Shown here: positions 9,788-18,802 of the stretch, piece after piece | Layout: every line of letters starts with the position of its first letter | How positions within the stretch are numbered: the first letter of the stretch is position 1 | NCBI GenBank assembly: GCA_964587125.1 | Contig: CAZPKC010000012.1 | Span: 8,729 to 72,728 of the forward strand | Length of the DNA stretch: 64,000 bases | Origin: CAIXLI01 sp964587125 | GTDB lineage: Bacteria > Pseudomonadota > Alphaproteobacteria > UBA9219 | Reading direction: 5' to 3' | Notes under the pieces: generated by a model | Databases searched by the model: none | Told to the model about the DNA's origin: nothing | Seen by the model: the letters and a program-made list of their open reading frames with translations, nothing else | Program-made: the position numbers and the translations under genes

Positions 9788-10180
9788 AAAGTCGATGACG
9801 TCATCCACAATCGATCCTTTTTTTCCGGAACCTTCCGCTGCGGAATCGGACTCTGCGGTTTTATCAACCACCGGAACCGGGTGCTTTCCCGCAAGTTCAT
9901 CTTGGTAGTCTTGCGGCGTCAAGGGATAGCGATTCTGCGGTTCGACATTGACGAGACGGCTCGGAGGAACATCCTGCGCCCTGGTATAGCATTCCGGATC
10001 GCCCATCGTGGTATAACACCAGGTTTCATGTTGAGGAATTTGGCTTTTCGTATCGGCGGGCGGCAGTTTGTCCGGGCGCGATAAAGCGACCGATGCCGCG
10101 CTTTCGGCAACGGCGGCTTGCTGCGTGCATCCCGCCAGCGCAATAGCCGTGAAAATCAACGACGTCAGAGTTTTTTTCAT
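9779..10180 (-). CDS. small lipoprotein of unknown function
   Basis: A 133-residue protein with a lipoprotein signal (MKKTLTSLIF... LAGC, lipidated Cys at 18). The rest is rich in Pro, Thr and charged residues with a few Cys and no domain I recognise. The gene is convergent with the hybrid kinase and the two stop regions overlap by nine bases. It is preceded by GAAAGG. Likely attached to the inner or outer membrane facing the periplasm. Confidence 0.7.
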   Translation of the reverse strand: MKKTLTSLIFTAIALAGCTQQAAVAESAASVALSRPDKLPPADTKSQIPQHETWCYTTMGDPECYTRAQDVPPSRLVNVEPQNRYPLTPQDYQDELAGKHPVPVVDKTAESDSAAEGSGKKGSIVDDVIDFLR

Positions 10181-10233
10181 GACAAGGAACCTTTCAGAAG
10201 CCCCCCCGTCTTTGAAAGGGGAAGTTAGAAAAC

Positions 10234-11091
10234 CTAAAGTCTCTTATACCCGGGCATGAGCGAATATCCAAGCAAACGCATCATCAGTTGCCGGTGCAGA
10301 TCGTTGGCGTCCGGCTGTGGGAAAAGACGGTTAACCTTTTCAAGGCATTGAGCCCAATCGCAGCCAATATAAAACGAATGGCGCATCATATTGGCGGCAA
10401 GAGCCGGCAGTTCTTCAAAGCGGCTTTCGATCGTGGAGGGGCTTTCGATCCGGATGGACGTGACGAAAGGAAAAACGCAATGGACGCGTATTTTCCCTTC
10501 ATAGCAAAGCTTGCGGATAAAAAGGTCTATCGGCAACGCGGCGCCTGCCCTCAGCTCTTCTTCATAAAACGACGCCAGCTTGCCGACCGATTGCGGATTG
10601 ACGAGAAACGAGCTGGTCGCGCCAAAAACAAGCTCGCGCATATCCAGAATTTCGAAAGTGGCCTTTTTAATTTTTCCCTGCGCATCGCGTTGCACGCTCG
10701 TGTCGTAAGCGGCTTTATAGCCGGGGCAAAGCGCATTCGAAACTGGGACGGAGACATCGGTAAAAATAATATCGGCCTTCGCCAGATGGCCGCCGTCGAT
10801 AACCAGATCGAGAATGCCTTCCATTTGCGGCGACAGGACGACGTCGTCCTCGATCACATGCAGGGGCTGGGTGCAATTCCTGTTTTCCGTCAACAACCTG
10901 TAATGCGAGATGAAGCAGCCAAGTTCCCCCTCCTTCAAAGGCAGGGGGTTGGGAAAATTAAGCGAGTTTCCGTCGCTTGCGGGAAAACGCGCGTAACGAC
11001 TCTCAAGGCCGCAACGAGCCAATTCGCCTTCGATATCCGCGCGGCGGTCGGGACTGCGATCGAGGTTAATGTAAAAACCGGCGTATTTCAT
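10234..11091 (-). CDS. glycosyltransferase family 25 protein (LPS type)
   Basis: A 285-residue transferase expected to add a sugar, often galactose, to lipopolysaccharide core or another surface glycan. The start MKYAGFYINLDRSPDRR is the family's N-terminal motif; GELGCFISHYRLL and HVIEDDVVLSP supply the conserved GELGCxxSH and acidic metal-site motifs. The reading frame is open further upstream to 11220, but residues there do not look like the family, so I chose 11091, although no clear ribosome site is seen. The C-terminal third is not distinctive. Confidence 0.85.
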   Translation of the reverse strand: MKYAGFYINLDRSPDRRADIEGELARCGLESRYARFPASDGNSLNFPNPLPLKEGELGCFISHYRLLTENRNCTQPLHVIEDDVVLSPQMEGILDLVIDGGHLAKADIIFTDVSVPVSNALCPGYKAAYDTSVQRDAQGKIKKATFEILDMRELVFGATSSFLVNPQSVGKLASFYEEELRAGAALPIDLFIRKLCYEGKIRVHCVFPFVTSIRIESPSTIESRFEELPALAANMMRHSFYIGCDWAQCLEKVNRLFPQPDANDLHRQLMMRLLGYSLMPGYKRL

Positions 11092-11270
11092 GAAAAAGGA
11101 AGGGATTTGTTTCCGAGTTTTAAATTCTAGTCCACGATCTTGCCTGATGGAAGCTTTATTAAAAAACAAGGCGTTGGCGTCATTTTTCTGCGGGAATGAA
11201 AATTGACGCAACGCCCACAAATCGTTAATGTCCCACGCTTAATAAACCATAACCCTTGAACGTTTTTATC

Positions 11271-13091
11271 ATGCATCCCTATCGCACCCATACCTGCGGC
11301 GAACTTCGCCTTTCTCATAAAGACCAGACCGTCCGGCTTTCCGGCTGGGTGCATCGCAAACGCGACCACGGAAGCCTTTTGTTTATCGATCTGCGCGATC
11401 ATTACGGCATGACGCAATGCGTGATCGACCGATCCAGCCCTCTTTTGCCCGCCGTCGAGCAGGTTAAGAATGAAAGCGTCGTCACGATCACGGGCAAAGT
11501 CGTGCAGCGCCCCGCCGACACCCGAAACGAAAAATTGCCGACCGGAGAAATAGAAATCGACATCGCGGAATTTTTGGTGCAAAGCGCGGCGGAGCCTTTA
11601 CCGCTTCAGGTCAATGCCGAGTTCGACACCGAAACGGGCGAATCCACGCGCCTGCAATACCGCTTCCTTGACCTGCGCCGCGAACAAATGCAGCGCAATT
11701 TGAAACTTCGTTCGGACGTGATCGCTTCGCTGCGCCGCCGGATGTGGGCGCAAGGCTTCCGCGAATATCAGACGCCGATTCTCACGTCCTCAAGCCCCGA
11801 AGGCGCGCGCGATTTTCTGGTGCCTTCCCGCCTTCACGCGGGAAAATTCTACGCGTTGCCGCAAGCGCCGCAGCAGTTCAAGCAGCTTCTGATGATTGCG
11901 GGCTATGACCGCTATTTCCAGATTGCGCCGTGTTTCCGCGACGAAGATTCCCGCGCCGACCGCAGCCCGGGCGAATTTTACCAGCTCGATTTCGAAATGA
12001 GCTATGTCACGCAGGAAGACGTATTCAATACGATCGAACCCGTCATTCACGGGGTTTTCGAGGAATTTGCTGACTTCAATAAAGAAAAGAAATGGACGGT
12101 CGATTCGCTGCCGTTTGTTCGCATCCCCTTTGACGAAGCGATGCTGAAATACGGCTCGGACAAGCCGGATTTGAGGAATCCGTTGCTCATTACGGATGTC
12201 ACAAGCGTCTTTAAACGCGCCGATGTCGAATTCCGCGCGTTTCGCGAAATTATCAACAAAGGCGGCGTCGTCCGCGCCATTCGCGCGCCGAAAGTTTCCG
12301 CGCGTCCGCGCAGCTTCTTCGACAAGCTCAACGACTGGGCGAAGGAAATAGGAGCGCCGGGGCTTGGCTATATCACGTTTGAAAACGGCGCAGGCAAAGG
12401 CCCGATCGCGCGTTTTGTCGTGCCGGAAGCGCAGAAAGAATTGCGCGCGTTGTCGGGCTGCGAGGACGGCGACGCCGTATTCTTTGTCTGCGACGAAAAG
12501 TCCAAAGCCGCGAAAATGGCCGGAGCGGCGCGCACGAAAATCGCGGAAGATATGGATGTCATCGAAAAAGACGCTTTCCGTTTCTGCTGGATCGTCGATT
12601 TCCCGATGTACGAATACGACGAGGAACGCAAGAAAATCGACTTTTCCCACAATCCCTTCTCGATGCCGCAGGGCGGCCTCGAAGCTCTGCAAACGCAAGA
12701 CCCTTTGACGATCAAGGCGTTTCAGTACGATATTGTTTGCAACGGCATCGAGTTGTCGTCGGGCGCGCTTCGCAACCATCTGCCCGAAGTCATGTATAAG
12801 GCGTTCGAAATCGCCGGATACACGCGCGAGGAGTTGGAAACGCGCTTCGGCGGCATATTATCGGCTTTAAAACTTGGCGCGCCTCCGCACGGCGGCTCGG
12901 CTCCGGGGGTTGATCGCATCGTCATGCTTCTTGCCGACGAACCCAACATTCGCGAGATCATCGCCTTCCCCTTAAATCAACAGGCGGAAGATTTAATGAT
13001 GCAGGCGCCTAATACCGTTCCGCCCGACAGGCTGAAAGAACTGCACATCAAGCTCGATCTGCCTGTAAAAAAACAAGCGGAAACGAAATAG
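11271..13091 (+). CDS. aspS: aspartyl-tRNA synthetase
   Basis: Charges tRNA-Asp, and in many alphaproteobacteria also tRNA-Asn, with aspartate. The 606-residue protein begins MHPYRTHTCGELR, the family start; a TTG 15 bases upstream is also in frame. It has the OB-fold anticodon domain (GWVHRKRDHGSLLFIDLRD), class II motif 2 (FRDEDSRADRSPGEFYQLD), the bacterial GAD insertion, and motif 3 (GGSAPGVDRIVMLL). No asparaginyl synthetase is visible here, so whether it is discriminating is open. It stands alone, divergent from the GT25 gene. Confidence 0.96.
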   Translation: MHPYRTHTCGELRLSHKDQTVRLSGWVHRKRDHGSLLFIDLRDHYGMTQCVIDRSSPLLPAVEQVKNESVVTITGKVVQRPADTRNEKLPTGEIEIDIAEFLVQSAAEPLPLQVNAEFDTETGESTRLQYRFLDLRREQMQRNLKLRSDVIASLRRRMWAQGFREYQTPILTSSSPEGARDFLVPSRLHAGKFYALPQAPQQFKQLLMIAGYDRYFQIAPCFRDEDSRADRSPGEFYQLDFEMSYVTQEDVFNTIEPVIHGVFEEFADFNKEKKWTVDSLPFVRIPFDEAMLKYGSDKPDLRNPLLITDVTSVFKRADVEFRAFREIINKGGVVRAIRAPKVSARPRSFFDKLNDWAKEIGAPGLGYITFENGAGKGPIARFVVPEAQKELRALSGCEDGDAVFFVCDEKSKAAKMAGAARTKIAEDMDVIEKDAFRFCWIVDFPMYEYDEERKKIDFSHNPFSMPQGGLEALQTQDPLTIKAFQYDIVCNGIELSSGALRNHLPEVMYKAFEIAGYTREELETRFGGILSALKLGAPPHGGSAPGVDRIVMLLADEPNIREIIAFPLNQQAEDLMMQAPNTVPPDRLKELHIKLDLPVKKQAETK

Positions 13092-13397
13092 CTATTCCAA
13101 CGCGAACAATTTCTGAAAATGCGCTAACGCGAACATTTTTTTGACTTGCCCTTCGACGCCTTTGATGACGAGGCTTTTCTGTTTTTTCTCGACGGCGTCG
13201 TGCGCCAAAAGCAACATGCCGAGAGCCGCCGAATCGACGAATTCAAGCTTATCCATATGAAAAACGATTTGCCGGATGTTCTCGTCGGCCTCTATTTTCT
13301 TTAAAATTTCCCGAAATGCCGGATGATCCCCAAAGGTGAAAAAGCCGCAAAGATCGACGTCAAAGACCCCCTCTTGCGTGTGTTGGACAATGTCCAT
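13092..13397 (-). CDS. STAS-domain anti-sigma-factor antagonist-like protein
   Basis: A 101-residue single STAS domain. The motif DKLEFVDSAALGMLLLA carries the serine (S56) that RsbW-type kinases phosphorylate in SpoIIAA/RsbV proteins. I chose the ATG at 13397 because of GGAGG upstream; a longer frame to 13451 lacks this. It probably belongs to the partner-switching set at 15.3-17.4 kb, whose PP2C phosphatase and RsbW-like kinase need a protein of this type. The start is divergent from the histidine kinase at 13.5 kb. Confidence 0.85.
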   Translation of the reverse strand: MDIVQHTQEGVFDVDLCGFFTFGDHPAFREILKKIEADENIRQIVFHMDKLEFVDSAALGMLLLAHDAVEKKQKSLVIKGVEGQVKKMFALAHFQKLFALE

Positions 13398-13500
13398 CGC
13401 TTTCCTCCCGAAACTTTGTTTCAGGCTACCAGCAAGTCTTTCCAAAAACAACTTTGACGAGAAAAACGGGGATTAAATCTCGCTTCGCCGTTTTCCTCAA

Positions 13501-14280
13501 ATGTTGTATGAGAAACCCATGTCGTCGGACATCACAGAAAATCAATTTGCGGAAAGCATCCGCGACCGGCTCGTCAAGCAGCTCGTTGCCGTCAACGAAC
13601 AGCTTGAGCAGTTCGCCTACGTCGCCTCGCATGATCTGCGCGAACCCTTGAGAATTATCGTTTGCTTCACCGACCTTCTGGCCAAGGAATACGGCGACAG
13701 GCTGGACGACACGGGGCGCAAATACATGGAAATCAACCGGCAGGCGGCGAAGAAAATGGAAGCGATGGTCGCCGACCTTTTGGAATACGGGCGCTTGGGG
13801 CAAAGCGTCGACCGCCGCGCCGAAACGGACTGCAACGCTATTTTGCAGCAAGCCTTGGATGCCTTGAGCGAATCCATAAAATCGACGCAAGCCGATATCC
13901 GGAACGATCCCCTGCCGACGGCATGGGCCAACCCGCTTCACCTCTCGCGCCTGTTCCAGAATCTCATCGGCAACGCGCTGAAGTATCAAACCGTCGGCAA
14001 GCCTCCGGTCATTCGCATCGCCGCGAAAGATAAAGGCGATCATTTTTTGTTCTCCGTTTCCGACAACGGCATCGGGATCGAACCGATGTATCTGGAAACT
14101 ATTTTCGCCCCGTTTAAACGGCTGCATAGCGACGATCAGTACGCCGGAACCGGCATCGGCCTTGCGATTTGCAAGCGGATCGTGGAGGGATTCGGCGGAA
14201 AAATTTGGGCCGAATCGGCGCCGGACGAAGGCAGCGCCTTCTTCTTCACGTTGCCGAAAAGAGCGCCTCAGCAAGAATAG
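13501..14280 (+). CDS. small cytoplasmic histidine kinase (HisKA-HATPase)
   Basis: A 259-residue kinase with no sensor domain: HisKA with H44 in ASHDLREPL, typical of phytochrome-type kinases, followed by an ATPase domain (NLIGNALKY, DNGIGIEP, GTGIGLAIC). With no membrane segments it probably takes its input from another protein. The gene faces the XRE-receiver gene, three bases separating their ends, so the two are a likely kinase-regulator pair. An ATG at 13519 is an alternative start with GAGAAA before it. Confidence 0.85.
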   Translation: MLYEKPMSSDITENQFAESIRDRLVKQLVAVNEQLEQFAYVASHDLREPLRIIVCFTDLLAKEYGDRLDDTGRKYMEINRQAAKKMEAMVADLLEYGRLGQSVDRRAETDCNAILQQALDALSESIKSTQADIRNDPLPTAWANPLHLSRLFQNLIGNALKYQTVGKPPVIRIAAKDKGDHFLFSVSDNGIGIEPMYLETIFAPFKRLHSDDQYAGTGIGLAICKRIVEGFGGKIWAESAPDEGSAFFFTLPKRAPQQE

Positions 14281-14283
14281 GTA

Positions 14284-14997
14284 TTATGCGTATGGCAGCG
14301 CGACGATTTTCGACCAATACTTCACGACGCTGGCCATGCACTCCACATATTCTTTCAACTCGACGGCCTTCTGAATAAACCCCGCCGCGCCCAACCGGTA
14401 GGCTTCGATCATGTCCCCCATGCTGATGCTGTTGGTCAAAATCACCACGGGTATTTTCTGCAGCTTGGAATTTTTCTTGATCGATTTGAGAAACGTCAAT
14501 CCGCTGACCTTCGGCAGGGAAAGATCGAGCATAATAAGAGCGGGCAGTTTCTGGTTAAACTTCGTTTCGTGATTTTGCAGAAAATCCATTGCCGTGTCGA
14601 TGTCGTGAAACGTCTGCACGTCGACCGATCCTTCGTTTTCGTTCAATGCCTTTTTGAACAAGATGACATCGGCGGGATTGTCTTCGATCAGAAGAATGCG
14701 AAAAGTTTCCGCTCTCGTTTTCTGTATCAGGCTGGGATCGATGCGCTCGCCGATGGATTCTTCCAAGCGCAGCCCCTCGTAAAAATAATTGGGGGGCACG
14801 TTAAGAATCCTCGCGAACAAAAGCAGCTTGCCCGCCGACACGTGGCTGGCGCCCGTCTCGTACTTCTGCATCTGCTGATAAGAAAACCCCATCAGTTCCG
14901 CAAGTTCGGACTGACTGAGTTTAAGAAGCTTTCGCCTGTCCCTGATACGCTGGCCTATGTAGGCATAGATTGATTCTTGATGTTCCGTAGTATTCAT
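14284..14997 (-). CDS. XRE-type HTH fused to a receiver domain
   Basis: A 237-residue protein with a helix-turn-helix of the XRE/phage-repressor type at about residues 14-68 (LSQSELAELMGFSYQQMQKYE) and a receiver at about 98-230 with phospho-acceptor D158 in MLDLSLPKVSG and acidic pocket IEDNPAD. The receiver resembles Rcp1-like regulators that partner with DLREPLR-type kinases. The order is unusual: DNA-binding first, receiver last. It should bind its own upstream region or other operators under phosphorylation control. It is convergent with the small kinase. Confidence 0.85.
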   Translation of the reverse strand: MNTTEHQESIYAYIGQRIRDRRKLLKLSQSELAELMGFSYQQMQKYETGASHVSAGKLLLFARILNVPPNYFYEGLRLEESIGERIDPSLIQKTRAETFRILLIEDNPADVILFKKALNENEGSVDVQTFHDIDTAMDFLQNHETKFNQKLPALIMLDLSLPKVSGLTFLKSIKKNSKLQKIPVVILTNSISMGDMIEAYRLGAAGFIQKAVELKEYVECMASVVKYWSKIVALPYA

Positions 14998-15278
14998 GCA
15001 TGCCTCGAATCAAAAATAGAGTGTCAATTTGGGCAATAATTCAATCCATATACAACCTTGGATTGCAAGCCTTTACCCATAATCACATTAGAGTATGCAC
15101 AATTTATTAATTTTTTGCCTATTTTCCCTAATGTAAGAGCATCTTAGCCTTTTCCTACAGTTAGTTTAGAAAATATCGAATTTTGTGACTATTGGACAAC
15201 ACAAACTATAAGTTGTATTATTGAAAGAAATACCGACTAAGACCAATTAAAATGTTTATCCGTTCTAAAACTTTTTAA
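14998..15278. promoter_or_regulatory. AT-rich divergent control region
   Basis: A 280-bp AT-rich gap between the divergent XRE-receiver and HPt genes. It contains an inverted repeat CAATCC (near 15041) / GGATTG (near 15059) and several A/T runs, but I cannot pick out a convincing -35/-10 pair. It is the natural place for promoters of both genes and for autoregulation by the XRE protein; this is inference. Confidence 0.35.
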
Positions 15279-15701
15279 TTGAGACTGTCCTTCTCTTTTC
15301 CACCACCTCTTATCCCCGTGCAACCCTTTATCGGCACTATCGAAATTGAGTTGCCCCCGATAGATTTCCGCCGGTTACACTTAATCGCGGAAACGGAAGG
15401 GGAAAAGGCGTCCTTTTTGGAAATCTTTTTCAAAACCGCGGAAGAGACTATCGCCGAGATGAAAGAAGCAAGCTGCAAAGACGCGAACGCTGAGTGGAAG
15501 AACGCCGCGCATAAACTGCGTGGCGCTTCGGCGAACATCGGCATGGCTGCGTTGGAAAAGCTTTGTCTCGACTCCGAAAGAATAACATGGGCCGCAAGCG
15601 GCGCGCGCGGCGACATGCTGCAAAAGATCGCGGATGAAATCGCGCGCGTCAAAAATTTCATCGCGGAGAAAGACCCTTTTCTCCTTGTCTCCGGAATATA
15701 A
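15279..15701 (+). CDS. HPt phosphotransfer protein
   Basis: A 140-residue protein whose core is a histidine phosphotransfer domain: H78 in AAHKLRGASANIGM lies on the four-helix bundle. It should shuttle phosphate between a hybrid kinase receiver and the receiver of the next gene, four bases downstream. The start is uncertain: a TTG at 15279 opens the frame and a GTG at 15318 is another choice, neither with a good ribosome site. Confidence 0.8.
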   Translation: MRLSFSFPPPLIPVQPFIGTIEIELPPIDFRRLHLIAETEGEKASFLEIFFKTAEETIAEMKEASCKDANAEWKNAAHKLRGASANIGMAALEKLCLDSERITWAASGARGDMLQKIADEIARVKNFIAEKDPFLLVSGI

Positions 15702-15705
15702 AATC

Positions 15706-16896
15706 ATGCCTTCCATCGGGACTTCCGAAATATCCCAGCAGATTCTTTCCTCGCCAATTTTGATCGTGGACGACGTTAAGATTAACTGCGTCTTTTTGGA
15801 AAAAACGCTGCATGCTCGCGGCTTTAATAATTTGCTGTCCGTCGCCAGCGCGGAAGAGGCTCTCGCCAAAATCAAGGATTTCCGGCCCGATCTTGTCTTG
15901 CTCGATATTCTGATGCCGAACGGCATGGACGGATTCGAATGTTGCGAAAAATTGCGGCGCCAGAGCGAATACCGCGACCTTCCCATTTTGGTCGAAACCT
16001 CAATCATCGAGCCGGAATTGCGCGTCAAGGCCTTCAAAATGGGCGCGACGGATTTTGTCAGCAAGCCCCTTGACGCCGACGAGCTTTGCGCCCGCGTGCT
16101 CGTGCATCTGGAAAAACGCCACTCGCTCAAGATCCTTCAGATTTACAAAAATCGCATCGAAACCGAACTGGAAAGCGCGAGGCAGCTTCAGATCGGCATC
16201 TTGCCGGAACCCGACAAAATTGAAGAATGCGAACGGCGCTGCGGGTTGGCGTTCGCGGCGGCGTTCGAGTCCGCATCGGAAATAGGCGGCGATTTTTGGG
16301 GCATGCAGCCGCTTTTTCCCCACCAAACGGCTTTCTGGCTGGTCGATTTTTCGGGACACGGCATGCCCGCCGCGCTTAACGCTTTCCGGCTACACGCCTA
16401 TCTAAAAGAACCCTCTCCCGAAGCCGCGCGCCCGGGCGACTATTTATCCCGCCTCAACGACAAGCTTTTAAACCTTCTGCCGCGCGGCCAGTTCGCCACC
16501 ATGTTTTACGGCATCGTCGATACGCAAAGCGGCCAATTGTTTTACTCCCGCGCCTATATGCCGGATCCCATCCTTCTGCACCGCGCAACGGGCAAAGCCG
16601 AAAAACTGGACGGCAGCGCGCCTCCTCTCGGCATAGGCATGCATCTTTATTCGACTCAGACGATTCCCTTTACCCCGGACGACGTGTTGATTTTACACAG
16701 CGACGCCTTGACGGAGACCGTCGACGAAAAAGGGGAATTCATTTCGGAGGAACAACTCATGGAATGGATCGAGAAAAATTCCTCCGCGTCCGTTCCGGAA
16801 CTCAAGGATAGTCTCTTGGCCCGATTCAAAGAACATGCCGGCGGCGACTTGCGCGACGATCTGACGATCGTCGTTTGCGCGCGCGTAAAAACTTAA
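15706..16896 (+). CDS. receiver-PP2C (SpoIIE/RsbU) serine phosphatase
   Basis: A 396-residue protein with an N-terminal receiver (D67 in LLDILMPNGMDG) joined by a helical linker (ARQLQIGILPEP, the usual RsbU linker) to a PP2C/SpoIIE phosphatase. Metal and catalytic motifs EIGGDFWG, VDFSGHGMPAALN, LHSDALTE and DDLTIVV are all present. When phosphorylated it should dephosphorylate a STAS protein. I chose the ATG at 15706 (MPSIGTSEIS) over an in-frame ATG at 15634 that overlaps the HPt gene. It sits in an HPt-RR/PP2C-kinase operon. Confidence 0.9.
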   Translation: MPSIGTSEISQQILSSPILIVDDVKINCVFLEKTLHARGFNNLLSVASAEEALAKIKDFRPDLVLLDILMPNGMDGFECCEKLRRQSEYRDLPILVETSIIEPELRVKAFKMGATDFVSKPLDADELCARVLVHLEKRHSLKILQIYKNRIETELESARQLQIGILPEPDKIEECERRCGLAFAAAFESASEIGGDFWGMQPLFPHQTAFWLVDFSGHGMPAALNAFRLHAYLKEPSPEAARPGDYLSRLNDKLLNLLPRGQFATMFYGIVDTQSGQLFYSRAYMPDPILLHRATGKAEKLDGSAPPLGIGMHLYSTQTIPFTPDDVLILHSDALTETVDEKGEFISEEQLMEWIEKNSSASVPELKDSLLARFKEHAGGDLRDDLTIVVCARVKT

Positions 16897-16910
16897 GAAG
16901 GACTTTCGCC

Positions 16911-17375
16911 GTGTCCCTTTTCCCTTCGCGTAGATTCAAGATCAAGACGCTCGATGAAGTGCCCGGCGTTTCCCGCGTTCTTGCCGAAAGCTTTCCCTTC
17001 CCCGAAAAATTCAGGATCGGCATTCACGAACTTCTCATCAACGCCATCGAACACGGAAATCTCGGCATCGGATTCGAGGAAAAAACCGCGTTGCTTCGCG
17101 AGGAAAAATGGGAAGAAGAAACGAGGCGCCGCATGGCCCTCCCGGAATACCGCGACAGGGACGTTGATATTCGGCTTTTTAAAAACGGCGCTTTTTGCTG
17201 CTTAAGCATCGCCGATCGGGGAAATGGATTTCTTTGGAGAGAGTATCTGCGGGGCATAACGAGCAGCGCAAGGCCCAATGGCCGCGGGCTTTTGATGGTC
17301 CTCTCCTGCGGTTTTGACCGCTTTGCCTTCAACGCGTCCGGGAACAGGGTCGCCTGCGCGACGAGAACCCCTTAA
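16911..17375 (+). CDS. RsbW-like anti-sigma serine kinase (HATPase_c_2)
   Basis: A 154-residue ATPase of the anti-sigma-factor type: N-box HELLINAIEHGN, G1 box DRGNGF and G2 box GRGLLMV. It should phosphorylate a STAS antagonist and may sequester a sigma factor or another partner. The start is a GTG behind GAAGGA, 14 bases after the phosphatase stop, so the two are co-transcribed. A sigma factor is not seen nearby. The only STAS gene in the window is at 13.1-13.4 kb. Confidence 0.85.
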   Translation: MSLFPSRRFKIKTLDEVPGVSRVLAESFPFPEKFRIGIHELLINAIEHGNLGIGFEEKTALLREEKWEEETRRRMALPEYRDRDVDIRLFKNGAFCCLSIADRGNGFLWREYLRGITSSARPNGRGLLMVLSCGFDRFAFNASGNRVACATRTP

Positions 17376-17388
17376 GACCACTCTTTCT

Positions 17389-18699
17389 TTACCGCACGCC
17401 GACAGCGCCGCGCAGATCGGCTTTGTCCAGTTTGGCGCCGCGCAGGTCGGCGCCGGTCAGATTGGCGTCAAGAAGCGTGGCTCCCTCTAAATTGGCGTCG
17501 CGCAAATCCGCGCCGGCCAAAAGCGTCCTTTCGAGATTCGCGCCGCGCAGGTTCGCGCCGCGCAAGTACGCCTGTTGCAAATTCGCGCCCGAAAAATTCG
17601 CCGGCCAGGAAGTGGGATTCAGCGAACGCGAGATCGGCATCGGCGAAAAATCGACGTATTGGAAATTGGCGCTGTCAAGACGCGACATGGAAAGGTTTAC
17701 GCCCCGGCAGTCCGATTTTTCGAAAGAAGCGCCGCAGGCGTTGCTGTCCGACAAATCCGACATCGTAAACACGGCGTTTTGGAAGGACGCTCCGTCCAGA
17801 AGGGCTTTCTGCAGGCTTGCCGCCTGCAATTGAACGCCGTCCAGCAAGACGTTCGAAAGATTAAGGCCGACAAGATCGGCGCGCTTGCCTTCGCGTCCGA
17901 GGGTATTGACCCAAATGCGATGCTCCGCGATGATTTCCTTGATGCTGTGCTCAAGGCTTTCAAGCGAACGCGACATCTTGGCGTTCGTAAAGGTATCGGG
18001 CGCAAAATCGTCGACATGCACGAGGCTGGCGGTAAGATCGGCGCCGTCGAAGGTGGCTCCTTCAAGATTGGAATGCAGAAGGACGGTCGAACTCATGTTT
18101 GCGTTGGTGAAGTTGCAGCCCCGCAGATCGGCGTTTTCGAACATCACGCCGTGCAAATTGCTGCCCATGAAATTCACGCCGTTGAGCTTCGCGCCCTTAA
18201 AGTTCGCGAAGCTCAGATTGGTCGAAAGCTCGATGGCGCTCGAGAATTTTGCGCGCTGCGCCGTGGCGTTCATAAAAACGGCGTCGCTAAGCCGGAGCTT
18301 TGCGTCGATGTTGCGAACGGAGTTCAACCCTCCCCCGCGCTCGTGATGCAAAAGCAGGCCGTCGGAAAGATTGGCGTCATTCAGGATCGTGTTGGTAAAG
18401 TTGACTCCCCTCATTTGCGCGCCGCGCAAATCCGCTTGGCTGAGATCGGCGTTAAAATAATTTCCGTGATCCATCGTCGCGCCGAAAAAATTGGCTTGCC
18501 GGAGCTTGCAATGCGAAAAATTAGCGTAGTTCAGGAACGCGCCGACAAATTCGGCCGAAGATAAATCTTTCACGGAAAAATCAAGCCCGTGCCCCGTCTC
18601 CATGGAAATATCGAGGCGCCTGCCGCCGCGCACGCCGCGCATAAACTTATCATGCTGCAAAATCATCTCGGCAAGCTCGCTTTGGATGACAACGGGCAT
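17389..18699 (-). CDS. pentapeptide-repeat protein
   Basis: A 436-residue protein made of A(D/N)LXX pentapeptides, which fold into a right-handed square beta helix. Repeats run nearly end to end, such as ADLRGAQMRGVNF and ANLRGANLERTLLAGADLRD, interrupted around residues 255-285 by a helical segment (HSIKEIIAEHRIW). There is no signal peptide, and the N-terminus carries about 35 non-repeat residues. Function is unknown; some relatives mimic DNA or act as scaffolds. It is convergent with the RsbW-like gene. Confidence 0.9.
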   Translation of the reverse strand: MPVVIQSELAEMILQHDKFMRGVRGGRRLDISMETGHGLDFSVKDLSSAEFVGAFLNYANFSHCKLRQANFFGATMDHGNYFNADLSQADLRGAQMRGVNFTNTILNDANLSDGLLLHHERGGGLNSVRNIDAKLRLSDAVFMNATAQRAKFSSAIELSTNLSFANFKGAKLNGVNFMGSNLHGVMFENADLRGCNFTNANMSSTVLLHSNLEGATFDGADLTASLVHVDDFAPDTFTNAKMSRSLESLEHSIKEIIAEHRIWVNTLGREGKRADLVGLNLSNVLLDGVQLQAASLQKALLDGASFQNAVFTMSDLSDSNACGASFEKSDCRGVNLSMSRLDSANFQYVDFSPMPISRSLNPTSWPANFSGANLQQAYLRGANLRGANLERTLLAGADLRDANLEGATLLDANLTGADLRGAKLDKADLRGAVGVR

Positions 18700-18802
18700 G
18701 GGAGTCCAAACCTTTAGAGGTTGATATTAAACGATGATGATAACCCCATTCTGGTGAATTTTGGGTAAAGAACCCGTGGTTTTATTCCCACTCTCAGCCG
18801 CT

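Noticed and set aside
17575..18564. A 329-residue plus-strand frame opposite the pentapeptide gene
   Set aside because: It mirrors the pentapeptide repeats in antisense and has no independent start site or domain.
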